From assembly GCA_973895155.1 (NCBI GenBank), contig OZ316897.1:1364001-1428000 (forward strand): a DNA stretch of 64,000 nucleotides, written 5' to 3'. Each line of letters begins with the position of its first letter. Positions within the stretch are counted from its first letter, which is position 1. Made by a program: the position numbers and the translations under genes. Source of the stretch: Marsupella aquatica (lineage: Eukaryota; Marchantiophyta). The notes below the pieces were generated by a model. It saw nothing but the letters and a program-made list of their open reading frames with translations, did no database searches and was not told the DNA's origin. This document shows, piece by piece, positions 23,465 through 35,023 of the stretch.

Positions 23465-26400
23465 CGTCGTCTCCGTGCAGATATTCGACAATCAAAGCAT
23501 TTCCTATGGGAGTTGTTAGAATGGCTGTGAAGATTGTGGAAAGTTTCATTTTTTGTCACTACTCTGTGTGATGGTGTGACTTCAAGATTTCTGTCTGAGT
23601 GCACTTCCTGACCACCTATCTGCAAATGAAATTGTTCTGATAAGACCCGAAGAACTGATGCATTTTGGACTTTAAGATCGTCAATAAGCTCCTGATGCTT
23701 GAGAAGCTGCAAAGAATACACACAATTGAATGTTAGAATTGGCTGCAAGCCAGAGAAAACTGTGTTCGTTCATGACCAGTCAGTGATCAGCCAGCTGACT
23801 TAGAGGAAACTTCAAAAGCCTTCCATGAAATTAACTTTGGAGTCCATTCATGTCAAACTTTTTTCGAACTTCTCACATTATTGCTTGTCAGCTTTGCGCC
23901 TCTGATCCAACGTTGCTATGATTACAGGAAGTGTCAATTTCACATCACATTGCTACTCAAAGGTTGCTTGGAGAAGCTCCAAACGATGATACTGTACTAT
24001 TTCGTTGGAAAATGGGGCTCCAAAACATTTGCGTCAAATCGTAAAACACGCTACCGCAGGCCTTCGCCAGACAGAGCCCTAAACGAGCAAGGTTCACTCT
24101 AGATTTGGAAATGGGTGTAGATTTCTTGGTAGAAGAAACAGCAGGTGCTCAAGTTTAGAGGGAGCCCTGGGGCAGCAAGCATCAAATAGTGCAGCCAAGG
24201 TAAAAAATATACCGTGCGAAGGATCTCATTTTCTTGGCGCAATTCGTGTACCTGCGGCCAAGCATCAGTGCAGTTAAAGGTTAAACTCCACTAGAGTTAT
24301 CAAAACAAAGTTTAGTTGGACGACCTTGGCTCCTGTAGATAAGAAACAATGTAGGGCACTTTCCTAAAAGCATAAAACAACTAAAACATCACAAGGAGAC
24401 AAACCAGAGGGGTAAATATCCTGCTTCGCAAAGATCCAAATAAACAATTCCTATACTACGGTGTCTTCTGGACACGAGGTACTAAGCTCACCCTAAAGTT
24501 GGCCCGTCCGCTAGATTCAAACTCAGTTCCAAACTTTAATTTATGTGAGATTAGGAAGAAAAGATAACAAACTTAAATGTAACTTGAGCCCACCAACCTC
24601 TCCAGTTCCCCCCGATGACATTACTGTGGTAGGTTCAGAGGGAGCTTCACTCAGTACATAGCCACTTGACTTGTTAGGAGCTGCTACTTTGATCCCAGGG
24701 AAGCTTTCCTCAGCAGTACTCTCCTGTTGAGATTCGGTCGGAACATTATCTGTAGCTTCATGAGCTTCACTCTCTGCACTCGGCAGATGTTGTTGTAGCC
24801 GGCTTGCTGCTGCTGATAGCCTTTCCTGTAAAGTGAGCAAGCTAGTGAGGTCCTAGACAAAATTCACAGCAATAATGATCCAATAGAGAATACCTTACTA
24901 GCAAAACCGCAGGCGAAACATTAGTAATTTAGCTGTAACGATATTGACAACTAGACATGCAAGAAAGTGAAATTTCCCCTCATCAAACTAGAACGCCTGC
25001 AAGTCAACTGATCGAACTTGTGAGCAATCCTGATTTCTTGTCCAGAAAGGTCAAGACAATGGAAACTCAGAACTGGCCAAAAACAAACCTGAAGAGAGTG
25101 TACAAGTTGTTGAGAAACACCTGGTTTCAGTGCTATGCCTACCACAGGATGTGAGACTTATGCATCAGTATTTGCCCTACACAGCAGAAGCAATCCAGCA
25201 CTGCGTCAAGCTGCTAGACCGATTTAAAGTTATCCAATGACTGACTGATCACCGACAAACAATTTTTTACGCAATAGCAAAATTGTGCATGAGGCCTAGA
25301 ACTAAGTCTACTGCATCCAAGCAAAGCTAATTTGAAATAGAAATAGTGCCTGCAATTCAGTAGCATTTGAGTTTTCCAAGTTATCACTAAAGGTTCGAGG
25401 TATGCAAATTGAGGTTATTCCTTTGCCACGAACATGCATCAAGGAACAGGGGCTTGATGCAAGTGGTGGGTTTCGGATTACTCACCCACTCCAAACCCAC
25501 GGCCAATGCCGACTCCACAGCCAACACCAGCATTCAGGTTTTTTATGCCAAGTTTTCTCAGCTGTAAAATCAGCATGGAGCACAACGTCAGATTCTGTCA
25601 CGAGTGAAGCTCGTCATATACTTAATATGCTTGAGAAACAAGGGTAAGCTGAGGGTACAAGTCTTCTGGAATTCTGCGGTGCTAGAAAGGGACTCCCCCT
25701 ACCATGCCAAAAGCTTTGTGGCTCACTCCTCCAAAAGCTTGAGAGCCTGCCCTGCTTGTTGCACTCATCATCTCTCCCAGTACTGGAATTGAACCTGATC
25801 CCCACGATATGATTCCAGTGTATCGTCATGGCATAGAGACGGTTTTTTGCAATCAGCAATCTACTCCTACTCAAGACCAAAATCCAAGTCAGATGAAATA
25901 GTTGCTATTGGGCCCTGAAGTTCAGTATTACAAATCCAGACAACAAAAGAAGAATCCACCAGAAAGACAGTATGAAGGATAACACCTTGGGTTCAAACGT
26001 AAATTGCTTCCCGCCAAAAAAACCTTGATTTCAGTAGATTTCAAAAGTTCTTATTTCAAGGCTCAGGGAAGAAGAGTTGCAATAACTCATGAACCCTAGC
26101 AATCGAAGGATTTTGGGGAGCCCCAGAGAGGACTGCGTCTAAAGGCGACGGGAGAGATCAAGACCGCACTTCGTAGCGATGCTCAGGTGAAGACCATGGA
26201 CGCCACTACCACTACTTCACGACAGGTTGGAATGGGCCCTCACTCAGGAATTTATCAGCTAAAACAGTGGACCACAGCGAGGCTTCGTGAGGACTTCAAA
26301 CACAATTTAAAAGTTCAACGGTTTTAGCGAGATCTTATTTCGCATTCGATGGGAAAGAAAGATTCGCGTTGTTTAGATCCTACATTGGAGGAAGGATATT

Positions 26401-26892
26401 CAAAGAAAATGATAGCCCAAAAGTTGTGGGGCCTATTTCATCTGTGATAGAATCGAATCAGGTCCTAGAAGTGCGAGATTGAGAGGCAGACCTTTAGATA
26501 CAAATGTTCACTCGAAAGAACAGTAAGATTATAATTCAGCTCGGAAAGTGAGGAAGCGGGATATCACTCGATGAGCAAATTGACAGACAAAGCACGTGAT
26601 GCCCCGTTTACTTGGCATGACTCCTACGAAGAGCCATCTTCCACTGAGGAACAGAGTAGAGATGCAAAAACAGAGGAAGCTCAAGATAATCTTCAAGAGC
26701 GAGAAATTGAGAAATAAACGATGGCCAACGAAGCTTCAAAGTACCTAGAGCGATGGGGTAGCCCACACCAAGTCCGATTCCACAACCGACCCCAAAGCCA
26801 GTCATGAGCTGCCCAATTTTCAGAGTGAAAGTATTTCTCGCTTGGGCGCTCATAGTTGCTGAGTTGCTCATCAATGGAAGAATGCTCTCCAT
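23465..26892 (-). CDS. conserved plant glycine-rich/coiled-coil protein of unknown function
   Basis: Seven exons join in frame at GT-AG borders: 26892-26745, 25794-25703, 25561-25486, 25138-25089, 24825-24598, 24251-24213 and 23706-about 23465. Together they give about 290 residues from the ATG at 26892. The N-terminal half has two glycine-rich hydrophobic blocks (MTGFGVGCGIGLGVGYPIAL and AGVGCGVGIGRGFGVG) flanking IPVLGEMMSATSRAGSQAFG. A Ser/Glu-rich linker and a C-terminal coiled coil follow (ERLSAAASRLQQHL, VHELRQENEILRT, LLKHQELIDDLKVQNASVL). I recall uncharacterised plant proteins with the same order; the glycine blocks also recall small chloroplast-envelope proteins such as TGD5, but that link is weak. 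The last exon ends at a good donor (GTGAGT), so more exons may lie to the left; none was recognised. Intact frames suggest a functional gene. Confidence 0.7.
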
Positions 26893-26899
26893 TAATCAC

Positions 26900-27950
26900 A
26901 GTGAATTCAGCTGCGCCTCATTCTGCTCAGTCGTCTTGAGGATTCAACTTCTTTCAAAATAGACTACAGACAGAAAACAGGATTGCTGCTGGGCATAGGA
27001 CTTGGGCCCAGAGCACAGTCCCACACCAATCCAATCCCACCGCTTGCAACGTAATTTCGAGAACACAAGGAGGAGGCAAGGCAAGGCTTGTTTCGGGCTG
27101 TTTCCCTTCTTTCTTTTTACTAGCCCCTACTACCCCTTCGTCCCTTTTTTTTTTCTCGTTTTACTAGCCAATGCTACCTCTTCTTTGAACCTAGTAGGCA
27201 ACAATAAAATCAAGAACTATAATACAAGGTTGCGCCTTTTTATGCAGCGGTAGTCATTCAAAGCGGTCGTCTTTCAAAAATACAGTGCCAAGAAAAGAAG
27301 TAACCAATAAACAGAAGGGATAAAACCAAAAGCAAATTAAATATAGTGTGAACCAAAAAGTACAGTAAATCTTTTCACACAAACAGTAATCAATTGGTGT
27401 ACACAAAAAACAAAAAATGTAACTAACCCTCTTGCATGCACTTTTCACACAAATAATGGTGGGAACAAAAGACAAGAATGTACCTAACCCAGTTGTATGC
27501 AAGAGTATCATAAGTGATATATACCATATCCTCTAAAAATGGATATGGTATTATTTACAAACTCAAGAAAAAATGGGAACAATCCTAGGTCTTAAGTAAA
27601 AATTTGTTTTTCTGTAAATGTAGGATCCATCCATATCTCTATTAATCTGGATTACCTCTGCCCAAGCTACCCATAACCTACCTCAACCCAACCAAGATAA
27701 AAAATTAAAAAATTGAATATTATTAAAAAATAATTATTCAAATTGAGACTTAAAGAATTGGATAAGAACTTTAAAGTTTGAAAAAACTTGAGTATTAATA
27801 ATGTATATATGATATTAATTTCTCAAAAAATTTAAAATTTAAAATATTTTTTTCTATCACTTGGTTGTGCTTGGACTCTGTGTTGCGGTGACTATTATCT
27901 CAGCCTCCAATTTCTATGTGCAGTGCACGAGTTGTTGCACACCACCACAA
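26900..27950. other. AT-rich intergenic stretch
   Basis: This includes the presumed promoter of the glycine-rich gene (first few hundred bases). From 27500 it is very AT-rich and no gene was seen. Confidence 0.5.
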
Positions 27951-27959
27951 CAACTCTAC

Positions 27960-28990
27960 CTTGCCTTGACATATTTTTCTCATCTCGCCATTTTTTCTGA
28001 CATTGACATTTTATCTCATGACAATTTTTTCTCACCCTCAACATCGTTTAGGTCTTTGATATATTTTCTCACCTGACTTGACATCTTTTCTCACCTTGAC
28101 ATCATTATCTCACCACAACATCTTTCCCTCATCCTCGACATATTTTCTCTCCTCAACGTTCTTTTCTCACCTCGCCATGTTTTTTCTCTCCTCAACATCA
28201 CCTCGACTTCTTTGTCTCACCTCAACATCTCTTTATGTCATTGACATTTGTTTTCACCTGACCTATTTCTCAACTTCACATTTTTATCTCACCACAACAT
28301 CTTTCCCTCACCCTCAACATCTTTTCCTCATCTTTACATATTTTTCTCACATCGCCATCTTTTCTCTCCTTGACATAGTTTTTGCTCTACTTCTTTTTCT
28401 TAGCTCAACATCTCTTTTTCTCATCAACATCTTTGTTCACCTCCACATCTTTTTCTCACCTCCACTTCTTTTTCTCACTTCAACTTCTTTTTCTCACCTC
28501 AACATATTTCTCTCACCACACCATCTTTTGTGCAACTTTTGTCTTAACAACGTCTTTTGTACTTAACAACAACTTTTCTCTTAACGGCAACTTTTCTCTT
28601 AACGGCAACTTGGGCAACGTGGCATTTCTTTTCTTAAGGACATATTGGGTGCCACAACATCTTGGGTGACACAATATCATTTTTCTTAAGTGCATCTTGG
28701 GTGTCACAACATTTTTCTTCTCAACAACATCTTGGGTGACACGATATATGTTTTCTTCATTAATGACACATTGGGTGACACAACATTTTTTTTCTTCATG
28801 ACATCTTTAGTTGGGCGACACTAAATCTTCTTTCTTAACGACATCTTGGGTGACACCACATCTTTTTTTTCTTAACGGCATCTTGGGCGACACAACATAT
28901 TTGTTCTTAATGACATCAAGGGTGGCACAACATCTTTTTGTCTTAACGACATCTTAGAGGACACGGCATCTTGGGCGACACGACATCTTT
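27960..28990. repeat. degenerate T-rich minisatellite, two unit types
   Basis: 27960-28550 is built from variable units like TCACCTCAACATCTTTTTC (about 18-22 bp). 28560-28990 shifts to units like ACATCTTGGGTGACACAAC plus TTTTTTCTTAACG (about 36 bp). Long Ser/Phe/His-rich open frames here come from the repeat. Confidence 0.85.
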
Positions 28991-29534
28991 TGTGCAACGC
29001 ACGGGTATTGAGCTATAAAGCATGATTTATATGATTTATAAATATCATTCTATATTCACTAGTTTCATTCTTTAAATATTAATGAAATATGATAAAAAAT
29101 AATAATGATTCATGTTATATATAATATGCTATCAAGTATGTGTATATTGTCTTTACATGCACATATACTCTCATTCATGTCATACATAATTTATTATAAT
29201 GTCTTTGCACTTCTTTGTTGCATGCACATTTCTTTTGGTGGGGCCCTAGAGTCACGGGTTAGAGGCTTCCCCTTCGAGCTTTATAAGTGACATAACACAC
29301 TCCATGCCATTGTGGCATAGAGTAGACCTGAGATTTACAACAGTACAACTGTCTTCTACAAAGAGAGTTTTCTACCTAGGACATCTCAAAGCTTTCATGA
29401 TGGCCTTGGGCAATTGCTTTTTCTTTGCGGCAGGGTTATTAAACTTTTTTTTCACTAGCATCTAAGGTGACTATTGGTCATGGCAAAAAATTATGGAATA
29501 TAATTTTGGTAGCACATATATTACTTTTTTGTAA

Positions 29535-29640
29535 CCTAACCTAGTGGTTAACGTCCATCAAGTTTTAAGATTTGAGACCCCCTATTTATGAGAGTCCACA
29601 CTCATGTGACTTTAATTAAGGTGACTAGGTTGAAGTATGC
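29535..29640 (+). repeat. SINE-like tRNA-related fragment
   Basis: A-box-like CTAACCTAGTGGTTAACG is followed by B-box-like AGATTTGAGACCCC, then CTCATGTGACTTTAATTAAG. It resembles the 22.9-kb segments in layout. Weak evidence. Confidence 0.3.
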
Positions 29641-29779
29641 ACAAAAGGGTTCCCCATATTGTCTCTATTCATAAGCATTATCAAATTATCAAAATTTGTT
29701 CTTATGAGAGAAATTAAGACCTACGGTTTCAGAGTAGATCTTGAATTATAGTATGAATTGCGCATTGCATAAAAGATGT

Positions 29780-30125
29780 CAAGGAAAAGATGGTGATAAG
29801 AGAAAGAGATGTTGAGGTGAGAAAAGATGTTGAGGATAGAAAAGATGACGAGGTGAGAATGTACGTCGAGATGAGGGAAAGATTGAAGAATAGATGTCAA
29901 AGGGAGAAAAGATGTTGAGGGTGAAGGAAAGTTATTGTGGTGAGATAAAGATGTCAAGGTGAGAACAAGGTAACTTGGTAAGATGTCAAAGTGAAAAATA
30001 TGTCTAGATGAGAAAAGATGTCAAGCCAAGTGAAAAAGGTTGCCAAAGAAAGAAAAAAGGTTGACGATGAGAAAAATACGTAGTGATGAGATAAAGATGT
30101 GAAGGCAAAGTAAAGTTGTTGCGGT
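29780..30125. repeat. inverted copy of the 28-kb minisatellite
   Basis: Units such as GATGTTGAGGTGAGAAAAGA are the reverse complement of the 27960-28550 units. The two arrays face each other across about 1.2 kb. Confidence 0.8.
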
Positions 30126-30129
30126 GGTG

Positions 30130-33100
30130 TTGCTGTTCAATAACTTGTGCATTGCACATAGAAATTGGAGACTCGAGATAAACATCATAACATCATAGAA
30201 CCCAAGAAACAAAGCTTGGATGGACTGGAAGGTTGTCTCCCATCATCTTCATGCATTGTGACACATAAATTGAGCAGTTTACACCTAATGATGACATAAT
30301 CTAGATAATAAATGTTTTCATTGACTGTTTACCTACATTTTAATTACGAAGTATGTGTGCACCTTGGAGTGAATTGAAAACATGCATGGAATGGACTGAA
30401 ATTTTACATTTAACTTCTATTCAAAAAAAATTAGTATTTTCGCAACGGCAAAGTACTCGAAGTGCTTATTGTAACAAGAGGAGTGAGCGCTCATTGAAAA
30501 ACATAATTTCTTGGAGCTCCGCAGTGAAAAAATTACTTAAAGTGCTCTTTGTGACAACAACAATGCTCTCTGGAAAATAGGATTTCTCAACAATACTCCT
30601 TAGAATAAAGTCTGAGATAGCTTTGCAGCAGCAAAATAAGTCAAAACCCTCCGTGTCACAAGAGTGGCATTCTATGAAAAATATGATTCCTAAAAATGTT
30701 TTGCAAATTAAAATGTACTTTAGCTTTGCATTGGCAAAATTACTATAGTCTAGTAACAAGAACAATACTCTAGTTTCCTTGGTGTAAATTGTTCTATGAT
30801 CTGGTTCATGGGTTGTTTGCTTCCCATTTTTGGGGGGTTTTTGCAGTCCATTATAAATAGTATTCTTGAATAAAATTGAGTTCAGCTTGTTTTTTGTAGT
30901 AAGTGAAGGAACTACTTGAGGTGCTATGAGTAAAATGTGAAGTGGTCTGCACATAGTTTCATTGACCATAAAGGCTAGCTAAGGTGCTCAAACACCTGAA
31001 TGTACCTTAATTTTTGTCTTTTTTATTGAACTCTAAAAACATGGCTAGAGTACTATCTGGAGGGAAAAGGATAATATATAAGAGAATAAAACCCCCAAAT
31101 AAAGCAAAGCTTGCAATCACGACTCTTATGGTAAGTGACATGATATCTTTTGGACATAAGTGATCATGAAATCACAGACAAAATTTGTGTTGAGCATAGA
31201 CGACATTCACAACGGCAAGTCCATGAACCATCCAACGCACAAGAGTCGACACAGAGGAATACGTGGTTCACATCCACATGAGGCTACGTCCACGGGAACA
31301 CACAAGAGCTTTACTACACTCTAGGATACCAAGCATCCATAACACAAGCTCTCCCTCTCTCTCAACTAGCTCCATAACAATAAGTCTAAGTTCCACCCAT
31401 GGTCTGGCATCAGCCCTGGTTATATGCACAACAGCACTACCGCTAACATTAGCTAAGTCCTAACCGGAGTTAGACTAACTGTGGTTAGCTCATGAGTCAC
31501 AAGATTAGAACAATATAACAATTTGTTGGATAGAAATTAATGATAACCTGACAGGGTAGTATGGAGAGAAGTGTAAAGAACAACATTCAAGCATATATTT
31601 GTGCATTAATCCAGTCCATCAAAGTTTGGCTTGTCCATGGGGCCTTCATGGACAATGTATCATAAGTTCTAGAAACCCAAACTTTAAGTTATAGAACCCA
31701 AGCTATAAACATTTTATATATTTTATTTATATTCAAGTTTATCCAATTCAAAGTCTATCAAAATAAGCTCATATCCAATTCTTTACATTTCAAGTTTAAT
31801 TAATTTTAACTAATTTTCATTTAATTTCTCATCTCCGTCAAGTTTGGGCAGGCTAGGGACAGCTTGGACATAGGCAATTGAAATTAGAAAGGGTTTGGAT
31901 ATGTGGTGCCAGAAGAAGAAATTTTTAATGGAAGGCTACAACTGGTTCTTGCTTTTCTTGAGTTTTTAAAGGGACAAAAAAGACACCCGTGATAGAGTAT
32001 TATAGAGGTAGGTAAATATATAAATAAGAGTTGGGGTTCCATTTTAGTGTGTTGTGGCAGAATTGGGGTGAGTTGACTCTTATTTAGGCAGTTACTCTTA
32101 TTTAACTTACCCAATACTAATGAATCCGAAATTGTAATATGATTGCATTGGTCATAACTAAAATGCTTAAGTGGTGTCACATGAAGGGAAAAATTATTAT
32201 TTGTAACTTATTATGCAAGTCGTTAAAGTAGTCGTTAAAGTAGTTATAGTAGAGTTGACCGAGGAGAAGCACGCTATTGGATTGGAATGCTGAACAACGT
32301 CGGAGATGAAGATGGAAATGCTGAACAAGGCAGGAGATGAAGAAAGTGGACTGCTAGCTCGCGGGTCGATATATGCCAAGCGGAAAATTGAATGTTGAAT
32401 GGCACATTGGTGCGCTAGGTGAGACGACGTTCTCTAAAAGAGGAAACGGAGCTTGTCAGTTGTCATATGATGAAACCCCGTGAGTGAACACGAATCGTAA
32501 TGCTATTCGTTAGGTGATTCCTGGATCTGGGTGGAGATCTGGATACTTCCTGAGTGCGCTGCTTGTTTTGCCGAAAGACACGGAGGTTGTTGATTGCAAT
32601 CCAAATGGCGTTCATTTGATCACTTCTGTATTTTACCTGAAAGTCATCGTTTCAAATGGCGTGACCCATCTTCTAATCACAAGGCAATGCATAAATTCAC
32701 AGCACAGAAAACTGTCAATGAACAACGTTAAATCTAGGAATTGTTCAGCTGTAGAAAATTGAGCTGCAACTGAATTTGGAGATCTGAGCTCTAGCCCATT
32801 AGTGAATGACTCTGAATGCAATCTCTACAGGGACATAGATTATTTGGAGCTACGCAGAGGACTTGCAGAACGCCGTAATAGAAGAAAATTTCTGTAATTT
32901 TTGATGTGGCCCACATGCCGTTGCTTTGAGCCCACTGCCACCTGGATCTGAAGTGAGGTCGATCGCTACGGTGAAGGCATGATAATTGACACACCTGGTC
33001 CCAGTACTGCCGTGATTGTCGCGAACGCACTCTTTGATATGAGACGGAATAGATGAGATTTGCTTCTCCCTGCTTCTGTGCAATCTCTATGGATTAGCTT

Positions 33101-34640
33101 CTGTGCAGTCTCTGTGGATTACAAATTGTTTTCGCCCGGGAGAGCGGACTTAAGATACAAAGAAGGATGAAATGATGTTACTCGTGGTTGTTCTGTCTCC
33201 TTGTTATTTTCATCGACTACGGTAGTCAAATCCCGATTCCCCATCTGCACCTCTTTTTTGCTCACGGAGCTTCATGCTACGCGAGAGTGTCTTCACTTCA
33301 CTTTACTCTAGTGTATGTTGTGACCTTGATCACCGCAGCTTGGAACTGGAATGCTATCATTACCGGAAGTATGGTCGAAAGTTCATACGTTCCTTCCAAT
33401 AATTGATACCCTGTTCGTCATCAATCCAGTTTGGAGCTGTGCTATCCATTTTTGGGATCGTGCAATGATGGACTCCAGCTGGGATATGATCTGTGAGTGG
33501 AATGGGGATGGATGGTACAAGGCGACTTCCAGTAAAACGGGGACAGGAGCGGTATTCTGTTCAGTCCACTTGGCAGCTGAGATCCCATCTTAGTAAAGGG
33601 TTGTGGAACAACTTCAACGGGAAGTTGGCTGACTTGGCTCGGTGGTAGCAGCACTGTCGTTCAGTAGTACTGTTGTCAGTTCACCTTGAATCTGGAATCC
33701 CACGTGTCAGGATTGTGCAACGTCTTCCCTGGGAAAGTGGGTGAGGCAATGGGTACACGGTCGATCAGTCTACTTTGAAGCTGACATCCCAAAGACGACG
33801 AGGATTGTGAAATGCTGCACTCAAGATTCAGAGTGCGTCTTAAACTTGCACAGTAGATGCAGTAATTTTCAGTGAGGGGAAGCTGGCACGGTGAAGCTGT
33901 TGTCCTTCCCGCGTTCAGGATTGTGGACAAGCTGGCACGGTGAAGCTGGTGACCTTCCCGGGTTCAGGTGTGTGGACTGCTGGGCGACTGGTGGGAATGT
34001 GCGAAAGTGGTTGAGGCGGGACACGGCAGGAGACGGTGTGGTTTGGTCGCCTTCAAATTGCAACTGCTGAGACGCACTCGAGACATGACCCCTCCACCTC
34101 CACTTTTGCACTAAGCACTGCAACAGGGCAGGGAATTTCGGTGGCGGAGAGAGTAGTTTTGATTCGTCAAATCGTTGCTCTTCTTCAGGCAGGCAGATAA
34201 GAATGTGTCCGGGGAATGTGTGTTTTCGATTCGACGTCTCGTTTCACATTAGGAAGGTCTGAGTGCCGTGTGTGTGGTACTCTCGTTTGTGGCCTTCGGT
34301 TGTAACGATTATCTGGACTTCATAGCCTCGCTATGAATGGCCGTTGCTCGGAGGAAGCGGAGCTGTAGGAAAGTACACTTCATCGCTGCCGCTGACGCGT
34401 TGACTCTCCGAGACTAGTACATTACAAATCATTGTCGGAGCCACGGAATGCGAGCTGAGAGGAAGCTCTGCTGGTCTCGACAAATGCACAGCAGATCAGT
34501 TTTCTTCGCCTCGGCGTTCATGGTTCTTAGGCAGTGGAACCCTGGCCCGTCAGGGTAATAAATCTCCCGTCCCAGCGAGCTGACAAGTTTCTCTACGAGT
34601 ATGATTTTGGACTTGAAGAACTTTTCTGATTGCAGAGGGA
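30130..34640. other. long stretch without a recognised gene
   Basis: 31189-31510 is the second copy of the 21848-22160 repeat. A 49-bp tandem repeat with units at 33881 and 33930 (AGCTGGCACGGTGAAGCT) is present. No ORF resembles a known protein. Confidence 0.5.
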
Positions 34641-34691
34641 ACAATATTAGAAGCCTTGTCTCCACTGTGGGAGGCATCCGCTGCACCTGAA

Positions 34692-35023
34692 ATGGCTTTT
34701 CTCATTGACTTGGTTTCGTACGCCATATCCCAGCTGCTCAGCTATGCAATACTGGCAGTTTTTGGTGTCCCCGCAATTCTGGCGTTCAACTTACTGAAGC
34801 AGTCGTCCACGGTCTTCCGCACGTTGTGGACTCTCTTGTCAACTCCATAGCAAACATTGTCGTGACTACCATTTCCAATACGGCGAGCCTTTTTTACTAC
34901 ACCATCAAAGGCTTCGTCTTCAACATTCTGGTTACGGTACTGTATGGTCTTATAAGGCATCTTCTGAGGGCTGTCTTCGAGTTAGCATCTCTCATAGCAT
35001 CATTAGTCTCGAACGCCGGGTGA
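34692..35023 (+). pseudogene. small very hydrophobic protein, frame-shifted
   Basis: The frame from the ATG at 34692 (MAFLIDLVSYAISQLLSYA) closes at 34850. A second frame, overlapping it at 34826-34850, continues in the same character (ANIVVTTISNTASLFYYTI, VLYGLIRHLLRAVFELASLI) to the TGA at 35023. One single-base shift near 34810-34850 would unite them into a protein of about 110 residues with three or four membrane-like segments. Upstream, TTCTGATTGCAG at about 34637 could be an acceptor. No family recognised. Confidence 0.35.

Noticed and set aside
28078-28566. 162-codon plus-strand ORF rich in Ser, Phe and His
   Set aside because: It arises from the T-rich minisatellite; the periodicity explains the open frame.
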